Shown: positions 10,890 to 23,249 of the stretch, in pieces
Layout of the letters: each line of letters starts with the position of its first letter
Numbering within the stretch: the first letter of the stretch is position 1
Assembly (NCBI GenBank): GCA_965221035.1
Contig: OZ244860.1
Coordinates: 2,046,001 to 2,110,000, forward strand
Length of the DNA stretch: 64,000 nucleotides
Reading direction: 5' to 3'
Source: UBA6522 sp965221035
GTDB lineage: Bacteria > Pseudomonadota > Gammaproteobacteria > Steroidobacterales > Rariloculaceae
Notes under the pieces: model-generated
What the model was told of the DNA's origin: nothing
What the model saw: the letters and a program-made list of their open reading frames with translations, nothing else
Databases searched by the model: none
Translations under genes and position numbers: made by a program

Positions 10890-11453
10890 TCAAGATTTTC
10901 CGGCATGGGGGGCATGGGGATTGGCAAACCCCATCGCTTCCAGCAGTTCCCGCTCCCTTCCCTCCATGACTCGGGCCTGTTCGTCGTCTTCGTGGTCATG
11001 CCCCATCAGGTGCAGCGCGCCGTGAACGCAGATGTGGGCCCAATGCGCCTCGAGCGCCAGACCCCGGCGAGCGGCCTCGCGCTCCACCACGGCGGCGCAG
11101 ATGACCAGGTCGCCAAAGGCCTGCTCCGCACCGGCGAAGACTGGTTCCGCACCGGCGAAGGCGGAATCGGCGTCGGTGCGACTCAGGTCCACGTCGGCGC
11201 CGTCCAGGCCCGCACCGACGCTGATCGAATCCGCGTAGGCGAAGGCGAGCACGTCCGTGGCCCCGCTGCCGCGGCGGTACTGCTCGTTGAGCCGCGCGCT
11301 TTCCGCCTCGTCCACCACGCGCACGGTGACCTCCCCCGGAACCGAGCCGCCCAGGGCCCGGCTCACCCAGTGCCTGATGCGGGCAGCGGAAGGAACCGAA
11401 TCGCCACGCACCACCCGCTGAACAACGATGCCCCGCCCGGTTACAGCCCGCAT
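10890..11453 (-). CDS. ybeY: Endoribonuclease YbeY with an Ala/Asp-rich insertion
   Basis: 187 residues. The zinc site HGALHLMGHDH followed by DDEQARVME is the YbeY signature, a metallo-RNase involved in 16S rRNA 3' end maturation and ribosome quality control. RRGSGATDVLAFAY and FGDLVICA match the conserved strands, but between them sits an extra stretch of about 35 residues containing the tandem FAGAEPV FAGAEQA, encoded by a 21-bp direct repeat (units at 11125-11139 and 11146-11160). The start ATG at 11453 has GGAAAG six bases upstream, placed just outside the structured repeat at 11462-11624. Upstream codons of the open frame come from that repeat. Confidence 0.93.
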   Translation of the reverse strand: MRAVTGRGIVVQRVVRGDSVPSAARIRHWVSRALGGSVPGEVTVRVVDEAESARLNEQYRRGSGATDVLAFAYADSISVGAGLDGADVDLSRTDADSAFAGAEPVFAGAEQAFGDLVICAAVVEREAARRGLALEAHWAHICVHGALHLMGHDHEDDEQARVMEGRERELLEAMGFANPHAPHAGKS

Positions 11454-11461
11454 GGCTTTCC

Positions 11462-11624
11462 GACCCGCCGCGAGGGGCGCGTGCGAACCGCCCGTGCGCG
11501 CGTCGTGGGCCCGGCGCGGGGCCATGGATGGCCAGGAGCGTCGGGCCCCGATGTGAGCCCGCCATGGATGGCGGGCGAACTTGAGCGCGCACGGGCGGTT
11601 CGCACGCGCCCCTCGCGGCGGGTC
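11462..11624. repeat. Structured dispersed element, copy 1 (83-bp core, 40-bp private arms)
   Basis: Arms 11462-11501 and 11585-11624 are a perfect 40/40 inverted repeat. They enclose an 83-bp core (11502-11584). In core numbering, 6-16 pairs with 37-47, enclosing a small hairpin 19-23/28-32 with loop TGGA and a conserved AGGA bulge. Positions 56-63 pair with 68-75 around a four-base loop. The same 83-bp core occurs at 23041-23123 and 55801-55883, but the arms differ completely in sequence between copies. Copy 1 lies between phoH (stop 15 bp away) and ybeY (start 8 bp away) inside an otherwise conserved operon. I know no named family. Confidence 0.93.
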
Positions 11625-11639
11625 AGCTCGGGAAGGAGC

Positions 11640-12674
<1,035 letters not shown>

Positions 12675-14058
12675 CGTCCACGAATTCGCCGATCACGTTT
12701 TCCGGGGCGGCGAAATTCACCCAGCGGTTGTTTTCCGTGCGCCCGCAGACCTCCCGGGGCGACTTTCTCGACGGCTTCTCCACCAGCACGCGCTGTACCC
12801 CACCGACCATCCGCCTGCTGATGGCCGCGGCCTGTCCGTTGACCAGGGCCTGAAGCCGCTGAAGCCGCTCAAGCTTGACTTGCCTGGGCACCTCGTCGGG
12901 TACGGCAGCGGCTGGCGTTCCCGGGCGCGGGCTGTAGATGAAACTGAACGACTGGTCGAAGCCGACTTCTTCGATCAGGTCCAGCGTCGCCTGGAAATCC
13001 GACTCTTCCTCGCCGGGGAAACCGACGATGAAATCGGAGGACAGGGAGATCCCGGGCCGGGCCTGCTGGATCGCACGGATCTTCTCAAGGAAGTACGCGG
13101 CCGTATAGCCCCTCTTCATGAGCCCCAGAATCCGGTCCGAACCGCTTTGCACGGGCAAGTGGAGATAGTTGGCCAGCTTGTCGACCAGGGCGTAGGCCTG
13201 CACCAGCGTTTCGCTGAATTCCAGCGGATGCGATGTGGTGAAGCGGATTCGGCGAATCTCCTCCAGCGCCGCCACGTAGTGGATCAGCGTTGCCAGGTCC
13301 GCGGTTCCGCCGCCGTGAACGGGGCCCCGATAGGCGTTCACGTTCTGGCCCAGCAGGTTGATCTCCTTCACGCCCAGGCGGGCCAGTCCCGCGATCTCGG
13401 CGATGACGCCGTCAAGCGGGCGGCTGATTTCCTCGCCGCGGGTGTAGGGAACGACGCAGAAGCTGCAGTACTTGCTGCATCCCTCCATGACGGATACGAA
13501 GGCAGTGACGGGGGAACCGGTCGCGGCGGGCAGCCGATCGAATTTCTCGATCTCGGGGAAGCTGACATCCACTACGCAGGGGCTTCCCGAGCGCACCCGG
13601 GCGATCATCTCGGGCAGCCGGTGCAGCGTCTGAGGTCCGAACACCAGGTCCACGAACGGGGCGCGGCGGCGAATGGCCTCGCCCTCCTGACTGGCCACGC
13701 AACCGCCGACTCCGATGATCTTGTGGGGATGTTCGCGCTTGTAGGCACGCCACCGCCCAAGCAGCGAGAAGACCTTCTCCTGGGCCTTCTCTCGCACCGA
13801 GCAGCTGTTGAGCAGCAGGATGTCGGCCTCGTCCGGATGTTTCGTTTCGGTCACGCCCATGGACGCGCCGAGCACATCCGCCATCTTGGCCGAGTCGTAC
13901 TCGTTCATCTGACAGCCGAAGGTCTGGATGAAGACTTGCTCGGGCATCGAAATTTACGGCAGTCGTATCGGGAAACCAGGAACGGAGCGTAACGCGGACC
14001 TGTTACAGATTCCAGCGCAAGGCGGTCCGTGGAAAATCGTGTCGACCGGGCCGTACGC

Positions 14059-14505
14059 TCAGAACGGGATGTCGTCGTCCAGGTCGTCGGTGCCGGTGGG
14101 CGCCGGTTGTTCGGTTGCCCCGCTGTCGGGCATGCGGCCCGGGGAGGCCGAATCGGAACGGCCATCGAGCATGACCATCTCGCCTCGAAACCCGTCGACC
14201 ACCACTTCCGTGGTGAACCGGTCGTTACCGTCGCGGTCCTGCCACTTGCGCGTGCGCAGCTCGCCTTCGATATAGACCCGCGAGCCCTTGCGCAGGTACT
14301 GGGCCGCCGTTTCCGCCAAGCCGCGAAACAAGGCGACCCGATGCCATTCGGTGCGTTCCTGCTGATCGCCGGTATTCTTGTCCTTCCACGACCTGCTGGT
14401 CGCCAGACGGAGGTTGGTGACCGCGTCGCCGCTTGGCATGTAGCGGGTTTCCGGATCCGCCCCCAGATTTCCGACCAGTATGACCTTGTTGACGCCTCTT
14501 GCCAT
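14059..14505 (-). CDS. ssb: Single-stranded DNA-binding protein
   Basis: 148 residues. The OB fold begins MARGVNKVILVGNLGADP and includes TEWHRVALFRGLAE and RKGSRVYIEGELRTRKW. A Ser/Pro/Gly-rich linker leads to the acidic tip DDDIPF, which binds partner proteins of replication and repair. The chosen ATG at 14505 removes 23 codons of unlikely upstream frame. It is divergent from uvrA, the arrangement known in E. coli and relatives. Confidence 0.97.
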   Translation of the reverse strand: MARGVNKVILVGNLGADPETRYMPSGDAVTNLRLATSRSWKDKNTGDQQERTEWHRVALFRGLAETAAQYLRKGSRVYIEGELRTRKWQDRDGNDRFTTEVVVDGFRGEMVMLDGRSDSASPGRMPDSGATEQPAPTGTDDLDDDIPF

Positions 14506-14557
14506 GTTGTTTTCCCGAATTGCTGGGCCGTTTTCGACCGTTGTCTGCGAGGGTGCC

Positions 14558-14586
14558 ATTGTACGCCGCGGCACCGCTATTGCCAG
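14558..14586 (-). promoter_or_regulatory. Candidate sigma-70 promoter for ssb
   Basis: On the minus strand CTGGCA (rc of 14581-14586) and TACAAT (rc of 14558-14563) are separated by 17 bp, giving a leader of about 45 bases before the ssb ATG. Four and five of six bases match consensus. Confidence 0.45.
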
Positions 14587-14658
14587 CGGACTAACTGGTC
14601 ATTGCGTACAGAATCGGGCTTCAGGCCAAGGGCGGGACCGGCTTGCCCGCAGCGCTCT

Positions 14659-14688
14659 TTGCGCGGCGCTTTTCGGGGCGCGTATAGT
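14659..14688 (+). promoter_or_regulatory. Candidate promoter for uvrA
   Basis: TATAGT at 14683-14688 is a good -10 box 32 bp before the GTG start. The best -35 is the weak TTGCGC at 14659-14664 with 18-bp spacing. No proper LexA box was found in the divergent gap. Confidence 0.35.
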
Positions 14689-14720
14689 AGGGGATTGCCC
14701 CACTGCAACTACAAACGCAC

Positions 14721-17627
<2,907 letters not shown>

Positions 17628-18746
17628 ACGGGCGGCTCGCCTCGCGGGCGCGTTCGGCGCCGTGCCGCAGCACGTTCTCCACATGGTCGGGCGAGGCCAT
17701 CAGGCGTTCGTACTCCTCGCGGGGTCCCTTAAGCTGGTCGTTGAGGCACTCGAACAGCTCCTTCTTCATCTCGCCCCAGGCAATACCCTCACGGTAGCGT
17801 GCGCGTATGGCCTCGGCCTCCTCATCGTTGCAGAACGCCCGGTAGATGGCATACAGCGCACTTTCGTCGGGATCCTTCGGTTCGCCCGGTTCCTGGGAGT
17901 TGGTCTTGATCCGCATGACCAGCTTGCGCAACCGCCGCTCCGGCGCGAACAGCGGGATGGTATTGCCGTAGCTCTTCGACATCTTGCGTCCGTCCAGACC
18001 GGGCAGCACGGCGGCGTTGTCGTCCACCACCGCTTCGGGCAGCACGAACGTCTCGCCATAGTGGTGATTGAACCGCCCGGCAATATCCCGCGCCATCTCC
18101 ACGTGCTGGATCTGATCGCGACCCACTGGCACCTTGTGGGCCTTGAACATCAGAATGTCGGCGGCCATCAGGATCGGATAGGAGTACAGGCCCATGGTGA
18201 TGGCCTTGTCCGGGTCCCGGTTGCGTCGGGCCTGGTTTTCCGCAACCGCCGCCTTGTAGGCGTGGGCCCGGTTCATCAGGCCCTTCGCGGTCATGCAGGT
18301 CAGCACCCACGTCAGTTCCATGATTTCCGGAATGTCCGACTGCCGGTAGAACACGCACTGCGGGTCCAGCCCCGCCGCCATCCAGCTTGCGGCCACCTCC
18401 AGCGTCGAACGCGCCAGCTGCTGCGGGTCGCCACTCTTCACCAGCGAGTGGTAATCCGCCAGGAAATAGTACGAATTGACGCTCCTGTCCCGACTGGCGA
18501 CGACGGTGGGCCGAATCGCGCCCACGAAGTTACCGATGTGGGGCACACCCGTGGTGGTGATGCCTGTGAGTACGGTTTTCATCTGTTTGCGGTGGCTCCT
18601 TGGAGCAGCAAGTTGAGAATCTCGTCAATATCGCGACATTCGGCTATCGGGATTGCTTTGCCCAAGTGCTACCATGTCCAGCTTGAATGTCGTCGACACG
18701 CAAGTCGATGCAGTCGCCGGACACGGTCGCGGACACTACTGAGCAC

Positions 18747-19013
18747 ATGACACCGGAGCTATACACAATAATCGCCGTCGGGATCAGCCTCGCGGGCCTG
18801 ATTCTGAACGGTCAGCGGTCGCTGACGCAACTGCGGCGGGAACTCGGTGAAGTCCGTAACCAGGTCGGCATCCTGAGCGACCAGACGAACAAGAAGATAT
18901 CGTCACTGCGCGACGACCTGATGCAGGAAAACGCCGCGCTCCGCGAGCGAATGGCCCACCTCGAAGGAGTCCTCAAGGGCCTTCGCGAGGCAATAGTTGG
19001 ACGTGCAGCCTGA
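18747..19013 (+). CDS. Small membrane-anchored coiled-coil protein
   Basis: 88 residues: one N-terminal transmembrane helix (LYTIIAVGISLAGLIL, about residues 5-20) followed by a continuous heptad helix with QLRRELGEVRNQVGILSDQ and ALRERMAHLEGVLKGLREAI. Similar short hypothetical proteins with a helix plus RERMARLEG-like tail are common in environmental proteobacteria, from memory. No enzymatic motif is visible, and no function can be assigned. The open frame starts 20 codons upstream, but MTPELYT places the membrane helix at the N terminus, so that start is preferred. It has no clear operon partner. Confidence 0.6.
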   Translation: MTPELYTIIAVGISLAGLILNGQRSLTQLRRELGEVRNQVGILSDQTNKKISSLRDDLMQENAALRERMAHLEGVLKGLREAIVGRAA

Positions 19014-19066
19014 GACTTCGCCTGTACCGCGCTAATTCGCCCTATCAGATATACGGGATCGGAACA

Positions 19067-20707
19067 TCAATAGCCCGCGGCGTGGCCGTCCTTTCGGGAC
19101 TCCGACGCGCCCAGGTAGACGCCGTTGACACTGTCGCGCTGTATCCCCTGGTATCCGCCGAAACCATCCCCGCCTGTTTCCACCCGGTGGCCCAGCAATT
19201 CCAGTGCTGTGCGCGTGGACCTGGGAAAACCGGACTCGAGGAAAACCACGCCACCGTCGCTCATGCGTCCGCCCCGGGGATCGCTGGAGCCGTCATGGCG
19301 GACGCGGGGCGTGTCGCCGGCAGTCTGGATATCCATTCCGAAGTCGATGACATTGACCAGCACCTGAACCTGGCCCTGGGGCTGCATGTCGGCGCCCATC
19401 ACGCCGAAACTGAACCAGGGCTCCCCGTCACGGGTCACGAAGGCGGGGATGATAGTGTGGAACGGCCGCTTGCCGGGCGCGAAAACGTTCGCGTGGGCCG
19501 GGTCCAGACTGAATGCCTCGCCGCGATTCTGGAGCACGAACCCCAGGCCCGCCGGGGTCATTCCGGATCCCATCCCCTGGAAATTGCTCTGGATCAGGGA
19601 CACCATGTTGCCCTGCGCGTCGGCCACCGTCAGGTACACCGTATCGCCCCGACCGCGTGCGCCGGGATCGCCACCGGGCAGACTTTCCGCGGCGTACACC
19701 GGATCGAGCAAACGCCGGCGTTCCCGGGCGTAGGGCTTGGAGATCAATTCGGCCACCGGAACGTCCGAAAACGCCGGATCAGCATAGAATCGGGCCCGAT
19801 CCTCAAACGCCAGCTTCTTGGCCTCGACAAGACGGTGAAGATAGCCCGGACTATCCCAGCCCATGGCGCCGATGTCGTCCGCCTCCAGGATGTTGAGCAT
19901 TTGCAGCACGGCGATGCCCTGACCGTTAGGCGGCAGTTCCCAGACCTGGTAACCCCGATAGCTGGTTGAGACCGGTTCCACCCATTCCGCGCGGTGCGCC
20001 GCCAGGTCGTCCTGGCTCAGGTACCCGCCCTGCTCTGCCAAGTATTGGTGGATGTCGTGCGCGATGTCGCCGAGGTAGAAGGCGTCGCGGCCGCCCTCCG
20101 CGATCCGCCGATAGGTATCCGCCAGTCTCGGGTTGCGAAAAATTTCGCCGGCTCCGGGTGCCCGGTTGCCCGGCATGAAGACCTCGGCGAACCCGGAATA
20201 CCGGCCCAGCAGGTCCGCCTGCGCTGCCCATTGGGCGGCGATCACCGGTGTAACGGGGAAACCTTCCTCGGCATAGGCGATCGCCGGCGCCAGCAGTTCG
20301 TCCATGGACATTCGACCGAATCGACCGTGCAGTTCAAACCAACCATCCACCGCGCCGGGTACACTGACGCTGAGCGGTCCGTACGCGGGAATCCGGCCGG
20401 TCCCGCACAGGCTGCGCAGCCGCTCAAGGCTGAGCCCCGTGGGAGAGCGCCCGCTGGCGTTGAGGCCGGTCAGTTCACGCCGGCCGGCGTCCCAGTGGAT
20501 CGCGAACAGGTCGCCGCCGATGCCGCACCCAGTGGGTTCCATCAATCCCAGGGCGGCATTGGCCGCGATGGCGCCGTCCACGGCAGTACCACCCTTCTTC
20601 AGCGTGTCCACGGCAATCCCCGTCGCCAGCGGGTGGCTGGTTGCCGCCATGCCATTCATGGCCATGACAACCGAGCGGGTGGAGAATTCAGCGAATGGTT
20701 CTGTCAC
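19067..20707 (-). CDS. Gamma-glutamyltransferase family protein (YwrD-like)
   Basis: 546 residues of the Ntn-hydrolase gamma-glutamyltranspeptidase family. The large-subunit start TSHPLATGIAVDTLKKGG and PTGCGIGGDLFAIHWD are typical. The autoprocessing threonine lies in GRGDTVYLTVADAQGNMVS, followed by SNFQGMGSGMTPAGLGF. No signal peptide is evident, so it is probably cytoplasmic like YwrD rather than a periplasmic glutathione hydrolase; the real substrate is unknown. The start is a GTG at 20707, with an ATG at 20665 as alternative. It is divergent from the methyltransferase gene at 20791. Confidence 0.88.
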   Translation of the reverse strand: MTEPFAEFSTRSVVMAMNGMAATSHPLATGIAVDTLKKGGTAVDGAIAANAALGLMEPTGCGIGGDLFAIHWDAGRRELTGLNASGRSPTGLSLERLRSLCGTGRIPAYGPLSVSVPGAVDGWFELHGRFGRMSMDELLAPAIAYAEEGFPVTPVIAAQWAAQADLLGRYSGFAEVFMPGNRAPGAGEIFRNPRLADTYRRIAEGGRDAFYLGDIAHDIHQYLAEQGGYLSQDDLAAHRAEWVEPVSTSYRGYQVWELPPNGQGIAVLQMLNILEADDIGAMGWDSPGYLHRLVEAKKLAFEDRARFYADPAFSDVPVAELISKPYARERRRLLDPVYAAESLPGGDPGARGRGDTVYLTVADAQGNMVSLIQSNFQGMGSGMTPAGLGFVLQNRGEAFSLDPAHANVFAPGKRPFHTIIPAFVTRDGEPWFSFGVMGADMQPQGQVQVLVNVIDFGMDIQTAGDTPRVRHDGSSDPRGGRMSDGGVVFLESGFPRSTRTALELLGHRVETGGDGFGGYQGIQRDSVNGVYLGASESRKDGHAAGY

Positions 20708-20725
20708 GTCGAGTCAGGATAGGGT

Positions 20726-20754
20726 TTGGCCGCGGTTCACAAGCATTCTATTAT
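20726..20754 (+). promoter_or_regulatory. Candidate sigma-70 promoter for the ICMT-like gene
   Basis: TTGGCC (20726-20731) and TATTAT (20749-20754) are separated by 17 bp and lie 36 bp before the ATG at 20791. Both boxes match four or five consensus bases. Confidence 0.5.
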
Positions 20755-20790
20755 TCACTGATGCTGGCCCGCTGAACACCGTCGAACACC

Positions 20791-21381
20791 ATGTCACATC
20801 GCACCGAGGATTTCGCGCCGGACGGCGCGCTTAAACGATTCATCCGCAAGTTGCGGTACCACGAGGCGTCCAGACAGGTCCTGGCGGTGGTGCTGATACT
20901 GTGGTTCAGCGTCACCGCCATTCCGTACGAGCTGGTGGTGGCGCTAGGCACGCCATTCATTGTCGCCGGCACCGCGCTGCGGCTGTTCGCCAGCGGCTTC
21001 ATCGCCAAGAATCGGGAACTGGCCACCGACGGCCCCTACGCCATCGTGCGCCACCCGCTATACACGGGCAACATCGCCATCGTCAGCGGATTCGCGATCG
21101 CCAGCGGGCAGTGGTGGGCGGTGGTCATCGCGCTGGCGTTTTTCTGGTTCTACTACCCCACGGCCATCGAGTACGAGGACCGGAAACTGCACAAGCTGTT
21201 CGGCGACCGGTGGCTGCGGTGGGCGAGCCGCGTTCCCGCGCTCGTGCCGTCGTTCAGGAATCTGGGGGACGCGGTGGGCGGTGGATGGTCGTTCCGGCAA
21301 AGCCTCCTGAAGAACGGCGAGCCCGTGATCGCGCTCGTCATCGCCGCCTGCCTGGTCAATATCATCCGGCAATTGACTTGA
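20791..21381 (+). CDS. Integral-membrane methyltransferase of the ICMT/PEMT type
   Basis: 196 residues with four or five hydrophobic helices. The motif DGPYAIVRHPLYTGN followed by EYEDRKLHKLFGDRW is the S-adenosylmethionine-binding signature shared by isoprenylcysteine carboxyl methyltransferases and phospholipid N-methyltransferases. Bacterial members rarely have a known substrate; lipids and quinone-like isoprenoids are possible. A last hydrophobic helix (EPVIALVIAACLVNII) follows the catalytic part. It appears to be a single-gene unit driven by the promoter at 20726-20754. Confidence 0.82.
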   Translation: MSHRTEDFAPDGALKRFIRKLRYHEASRQVLAVVLILWFSVTAIPYELVVALGTPFIVAGTALRLFASGFIAKNRELATDGPYAIVRHPLYTGNIAIVSGFAIASGQWWAVVIALAFFWFYYPTAIEYEDRKLHKLFGDRWLRWASRVPALVPSFRNLGDAVGGGWSFRQSLLKNGEPVIALVIAACLVNIIRQLT

Positions 21382-21464
21382 TCCGCCAGACCGTACCAAA
21401 TCCCCGTTTAGCCCGAAATTGCGTATCGGCAAGTTGGGGCATCAAGCGCCATCATCACGTTCAT

Positions 21465-21517
21465 CCATCAAGAAACTGCTGTAAGCGGTCAGAAACGAGG
21501 CTTGATGGTCTACAGCA
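21465..21517 (+). promoter_or_regulatory. Two interleaved inverted repeats upstream of vapB
   Basis: CCATCAAG (21465-21472) is the exact reverse complement of CTTGATGG (21501-21508), and TGCTGTA (21477-21483) of TACAGCA (21511-21517). The pairs interleave, so in RNA the two stems are mutually exclusive or pseudoknotted, and in DNA they could be operator half-sites. They end 19 bp before the antitoxin ATG, the place where ribbon-helix-helix antitoxins usually autoregulate. Confidence 0.55.
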
Positions 21518-21536
21518 TTTGCGGGAGTATGGCCAC

Positions 21537-21803
21537 ATGAAGACCACCATCGATCTGCCCGATACGACCTTCCGGCGAGCCAAGACAACCGCCGCCGCAC
21601 ACGGAATGACTCTCAAGCAATTCTTCACCGAGGCTCTCGAAGCAAGACTCCGTCGCTTTGGCCAAGTGTCCGCAAGCGATGGCGTCGAACCTCCTTGGAT
21701 GGCCGGGTTTGGTGCATTGTCCGACCTCGCCAGCGAGAACAGCCGAGTCTTGAAAGCGGTTGAAGAAGAATTTGAAAGGATTTCCCCCGACGATCCCGCA
21801 TGA
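21537..21803 (+). CDS. vapB: VapB-type antitoxin (ribbon-helix-helix)
   Basis: 88 residues. The N terminus MKTTIDLPDTTFRRAKTTA followed by LKQFFTEALEARL is the beta-strand plus two helices of a ribbon-helix-helix DNA-binding antitoxin. The C-terminal part (SDLASENSRVLKAVEEEFERI) would wrap and inhibit the toxin. Its TGA stop overlaps the toxin ATG as ATGA (21800-21803), the standard coupling of type II modules. It is likely autoregulated through the dyads just upstream. The larger open frame containing it begins inside the previous gene and is not used. Confidence 0.85.
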   Translation: MKTTIDLPDTTFRRAKTTAAAHGMTLKQFFTEALEARLRRFGQVSASDGVEPPWMAGFGALSDLASENSRVLKAVEEEFERISPDDPA

Positions 21804-22177
21804 TACTGGACACAAATGCCTTGTCCGCCTGGGCGGAGGGGCACGGCGGAGTCGAAATGCCGCTCCGGTCAGCCGAACGGTTGGTAGTGCCCAGCGTAGT
21901 ACTAGGCGAGTATTTTTTCGGCATCCGACAATCGCGTCAGCGCCGACGATACGAGGATTGGCTTGCCCTATATCTGCCCTTGACCGAAATCGCGACGGTC
22001 TCTTCGGCTACGGCAGACGCCTACGCGGACATTCGCATGGAATTGAAACGCTCGGGCGCTCCCATACCTCAAAATGACGCCTGGGTTGCCGCATTGGCCT
22101 ATCAACACGGGTTGGCAGTGTTGAGCAACGACCGTCACTTCGATGCAGTCGCCGGCGTCAGGCGCATCCCGTTCTGA
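21800..22177 (+). CDS. vapC: VapC/FitB-type PIN-domain toxin
   Basis: 125-residue PIN-domain ribonuclease. Acidic metal-binding residues are visible in MILDTNALSAW (Asp4), VVLGEYFFG (Glu), PQNDAWVAALA (Asp) and LAVLSNDRHFDAV (Asp). Such toxins cut tRNA or rRNA unless bound by the paired antitoxin. All four acidic positions are present, so it looks intact. Translation is coupled to vapB by a four-base overlap. The kinase-like gene starts 27 bp after its end on the same strand, with no sign that it belongs to the module. Confidence 0.88.
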   Translation: MILDTNALSAWAEGHGGVEMPLRSAERLVVPSVVLGEYFFGIRQSRQRRRYEDWLALYLPLTEIATVSSATADAYADIRMELKRSGAPIPQNDAWVAALAYQHGLAVLSNDRHFDAVAGVRRIPF

Positions 22178-22204
22178 ACGCTGCCCTGACTGCCTTGACG
22201 GACA

Positions 22205-22921
22205 ATGACTGAAACACTGGCCGACAACCAGCGCCAGGCGATTCTTGAATGGCTGGGGTCGAGCGACGCGGACAAGGTCGCGGCCTCCTCGGGCTACCAA
22301 GCCTCGGTTCGCGTCTACCAGGGCCGGGCAGGTGCTTTCCTCATCAAGGAACCGTCGGGTCGCGGCTTGCGCCGGGTGCTCAACCGAGCCGCGATCCGCC
22401 GTGAAGCGCAAGTCTACCGCCGGCTGGCGGGCATCCCCGGAATTCCCGCCTGTTACGGCAATATCGCCGGGCAGTACCTGGTCCTGGAGTACATTCCGGG
22501 CGATACGTTGCACGCCCAGGAGGATGCCCTGGAAGACAGGGACCGTTTCTTTGCGAGGCTATTGACGACCATGCGGAGAATGCACGCCGCCGGCGTGGCC
22601 CACGGCGATCTCAAGCGCAAGCGGAATATCCTGGTGGGTCCCGGAGAACAACCGTATGTGATCGATTTCGGAATCGCGGTGGTGGCCGACGATCAACGCG
22701 GAATTCTGTTCGACATGGTCAGGCAAGTCGACCGCAATGCCTGGATCAAGCACAAGTACCGGGGCCGAATCTCCGACATCGAGACCGCGGACGCGCCACT
22801 GTACAAGCCCATGCGCTCGGAGCGGATCATGCGCTGCCTGCGCGTCGTCTGGCATGCCGCCACCCTGCGCAACTGGCGCAAACGCCGCCGCAGCCATGGC
22901 CGCATACCCAAGCACAACTGA
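22205..22921 (+). CDS. Protein-kinase-fold phosphotransferase, Kdo-kinase/RIO-like
   Basis: 238 residues of the protein-kinase-like fold. Visible are the ATP-anchoring Lys (AFLIKEP), hinge region YLVLEYIPGDTL, catalytic loop HGDLKRKRNILV and metal-binding VIDFGIAVV. The short length and HGDLKxxN loop resemble bacterial LPS-core (Kdo/WaaP) kinases and RIO-type kinases more than Hanks-type Ser/Thr kinases, so the substrate could be sugar or protein. The C-terminal 40 residues are strongly basic (RKRRRSHGR), suggesting contact with nucleic acid or membrane. It ends 91 bp before structured repeat copy 2. Confidence 0.7.
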   Translation: MTETLADNQRQAILEWLGSSDADKVAASSGYQASVRVYQGRAGAFLIKEPSGRGLRRVLNRAAIRREAQVYRRLAGIPGIPACYGNIAGQYLVLEYIPGDTLHAQEDALEDRDRFFARLLTTMRRMHAAGVAHGDLKRKRNILVGPGEQPYVIDFGIAVVADDQRGILFDMVRQVDRNAWIKHKYRGRISDIETADAPLYKPMRSERIMRCLRVVWHAATLRNWRKRRRSHGRIPKHN

Positions 22922-23012
22922 AACCCGCTCCGCCGCCAGCCAGGCGCGACAAACACCCACACCGCCGGAAACCGCGCGAACCGCCCACGACCACGCCCCA
23001 AACCTCCCCAAA

Positions 23013-23151
23013 GGGTTTGCATGCGGGCCGCCTTGCGCGCGTCGTGGGCGTGGCGCGTGGCCATGGTTGGCCAGGAGCGCCGCGCCCCGATTCGAGCCCG
23101 CCAGGGATGGCGGGCGAGATTGAGCGCGCAAGGCGGCCCGCATGCGAACCC
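23013..23151. repeat. Structured dispersed element, copy 2 (83-bp core, 28-bp private arms)
   Basis: Arms 23013-23040 and 23124-23151 pair over 28 bp with one mismatch, enclosing an 83-bp core (23041-23123) homologous to copies 1 and 3. Base changes in the 6-14/39-47 stem are compensated (for example pairs 10-43 and 13-40), and 11-42 becomes a G-T wobble. The P3 loop reads GGGA. The element fills the 328-bp gap between the kinase gene (+) and rplQ (-), two converging 3' ends; nothing else recognisable lies in this gap. It starts about 98 bp downstream of the rplQ stop. Confidence 0.92.
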
Positions 23152-23249
23152 CCCGCGACGCCGCAGAAAGAAATCAGCGCCCGCTGTTCATGTTTTCAGG
23201 GAAAGCCCGTCCGCCGCGCGTCAACGCACCAGCCGCCGAGGCAGCAACG

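Noticed and set aside
11462..11624. Repeat copy as an integron attC site or a CRISPR unit
   Set aside because: No core-site RYYYAAC ends, no tandem spacing and no spacers; copies are far apart.
14595..14611. Possible LexA (SOS) box CTGG...ACAG in the ssb/uvrA gap
   Set aside because: The spacing between half-sites is nine bases, one too many, and the left half is CTGG, not CTGT.
18687..18746. Upstream 20 codons of the coiled-coil protein as part of the gene
   Set aside because: They would place a polar stretch before the membrane helix, and MTPELYT is a better start.
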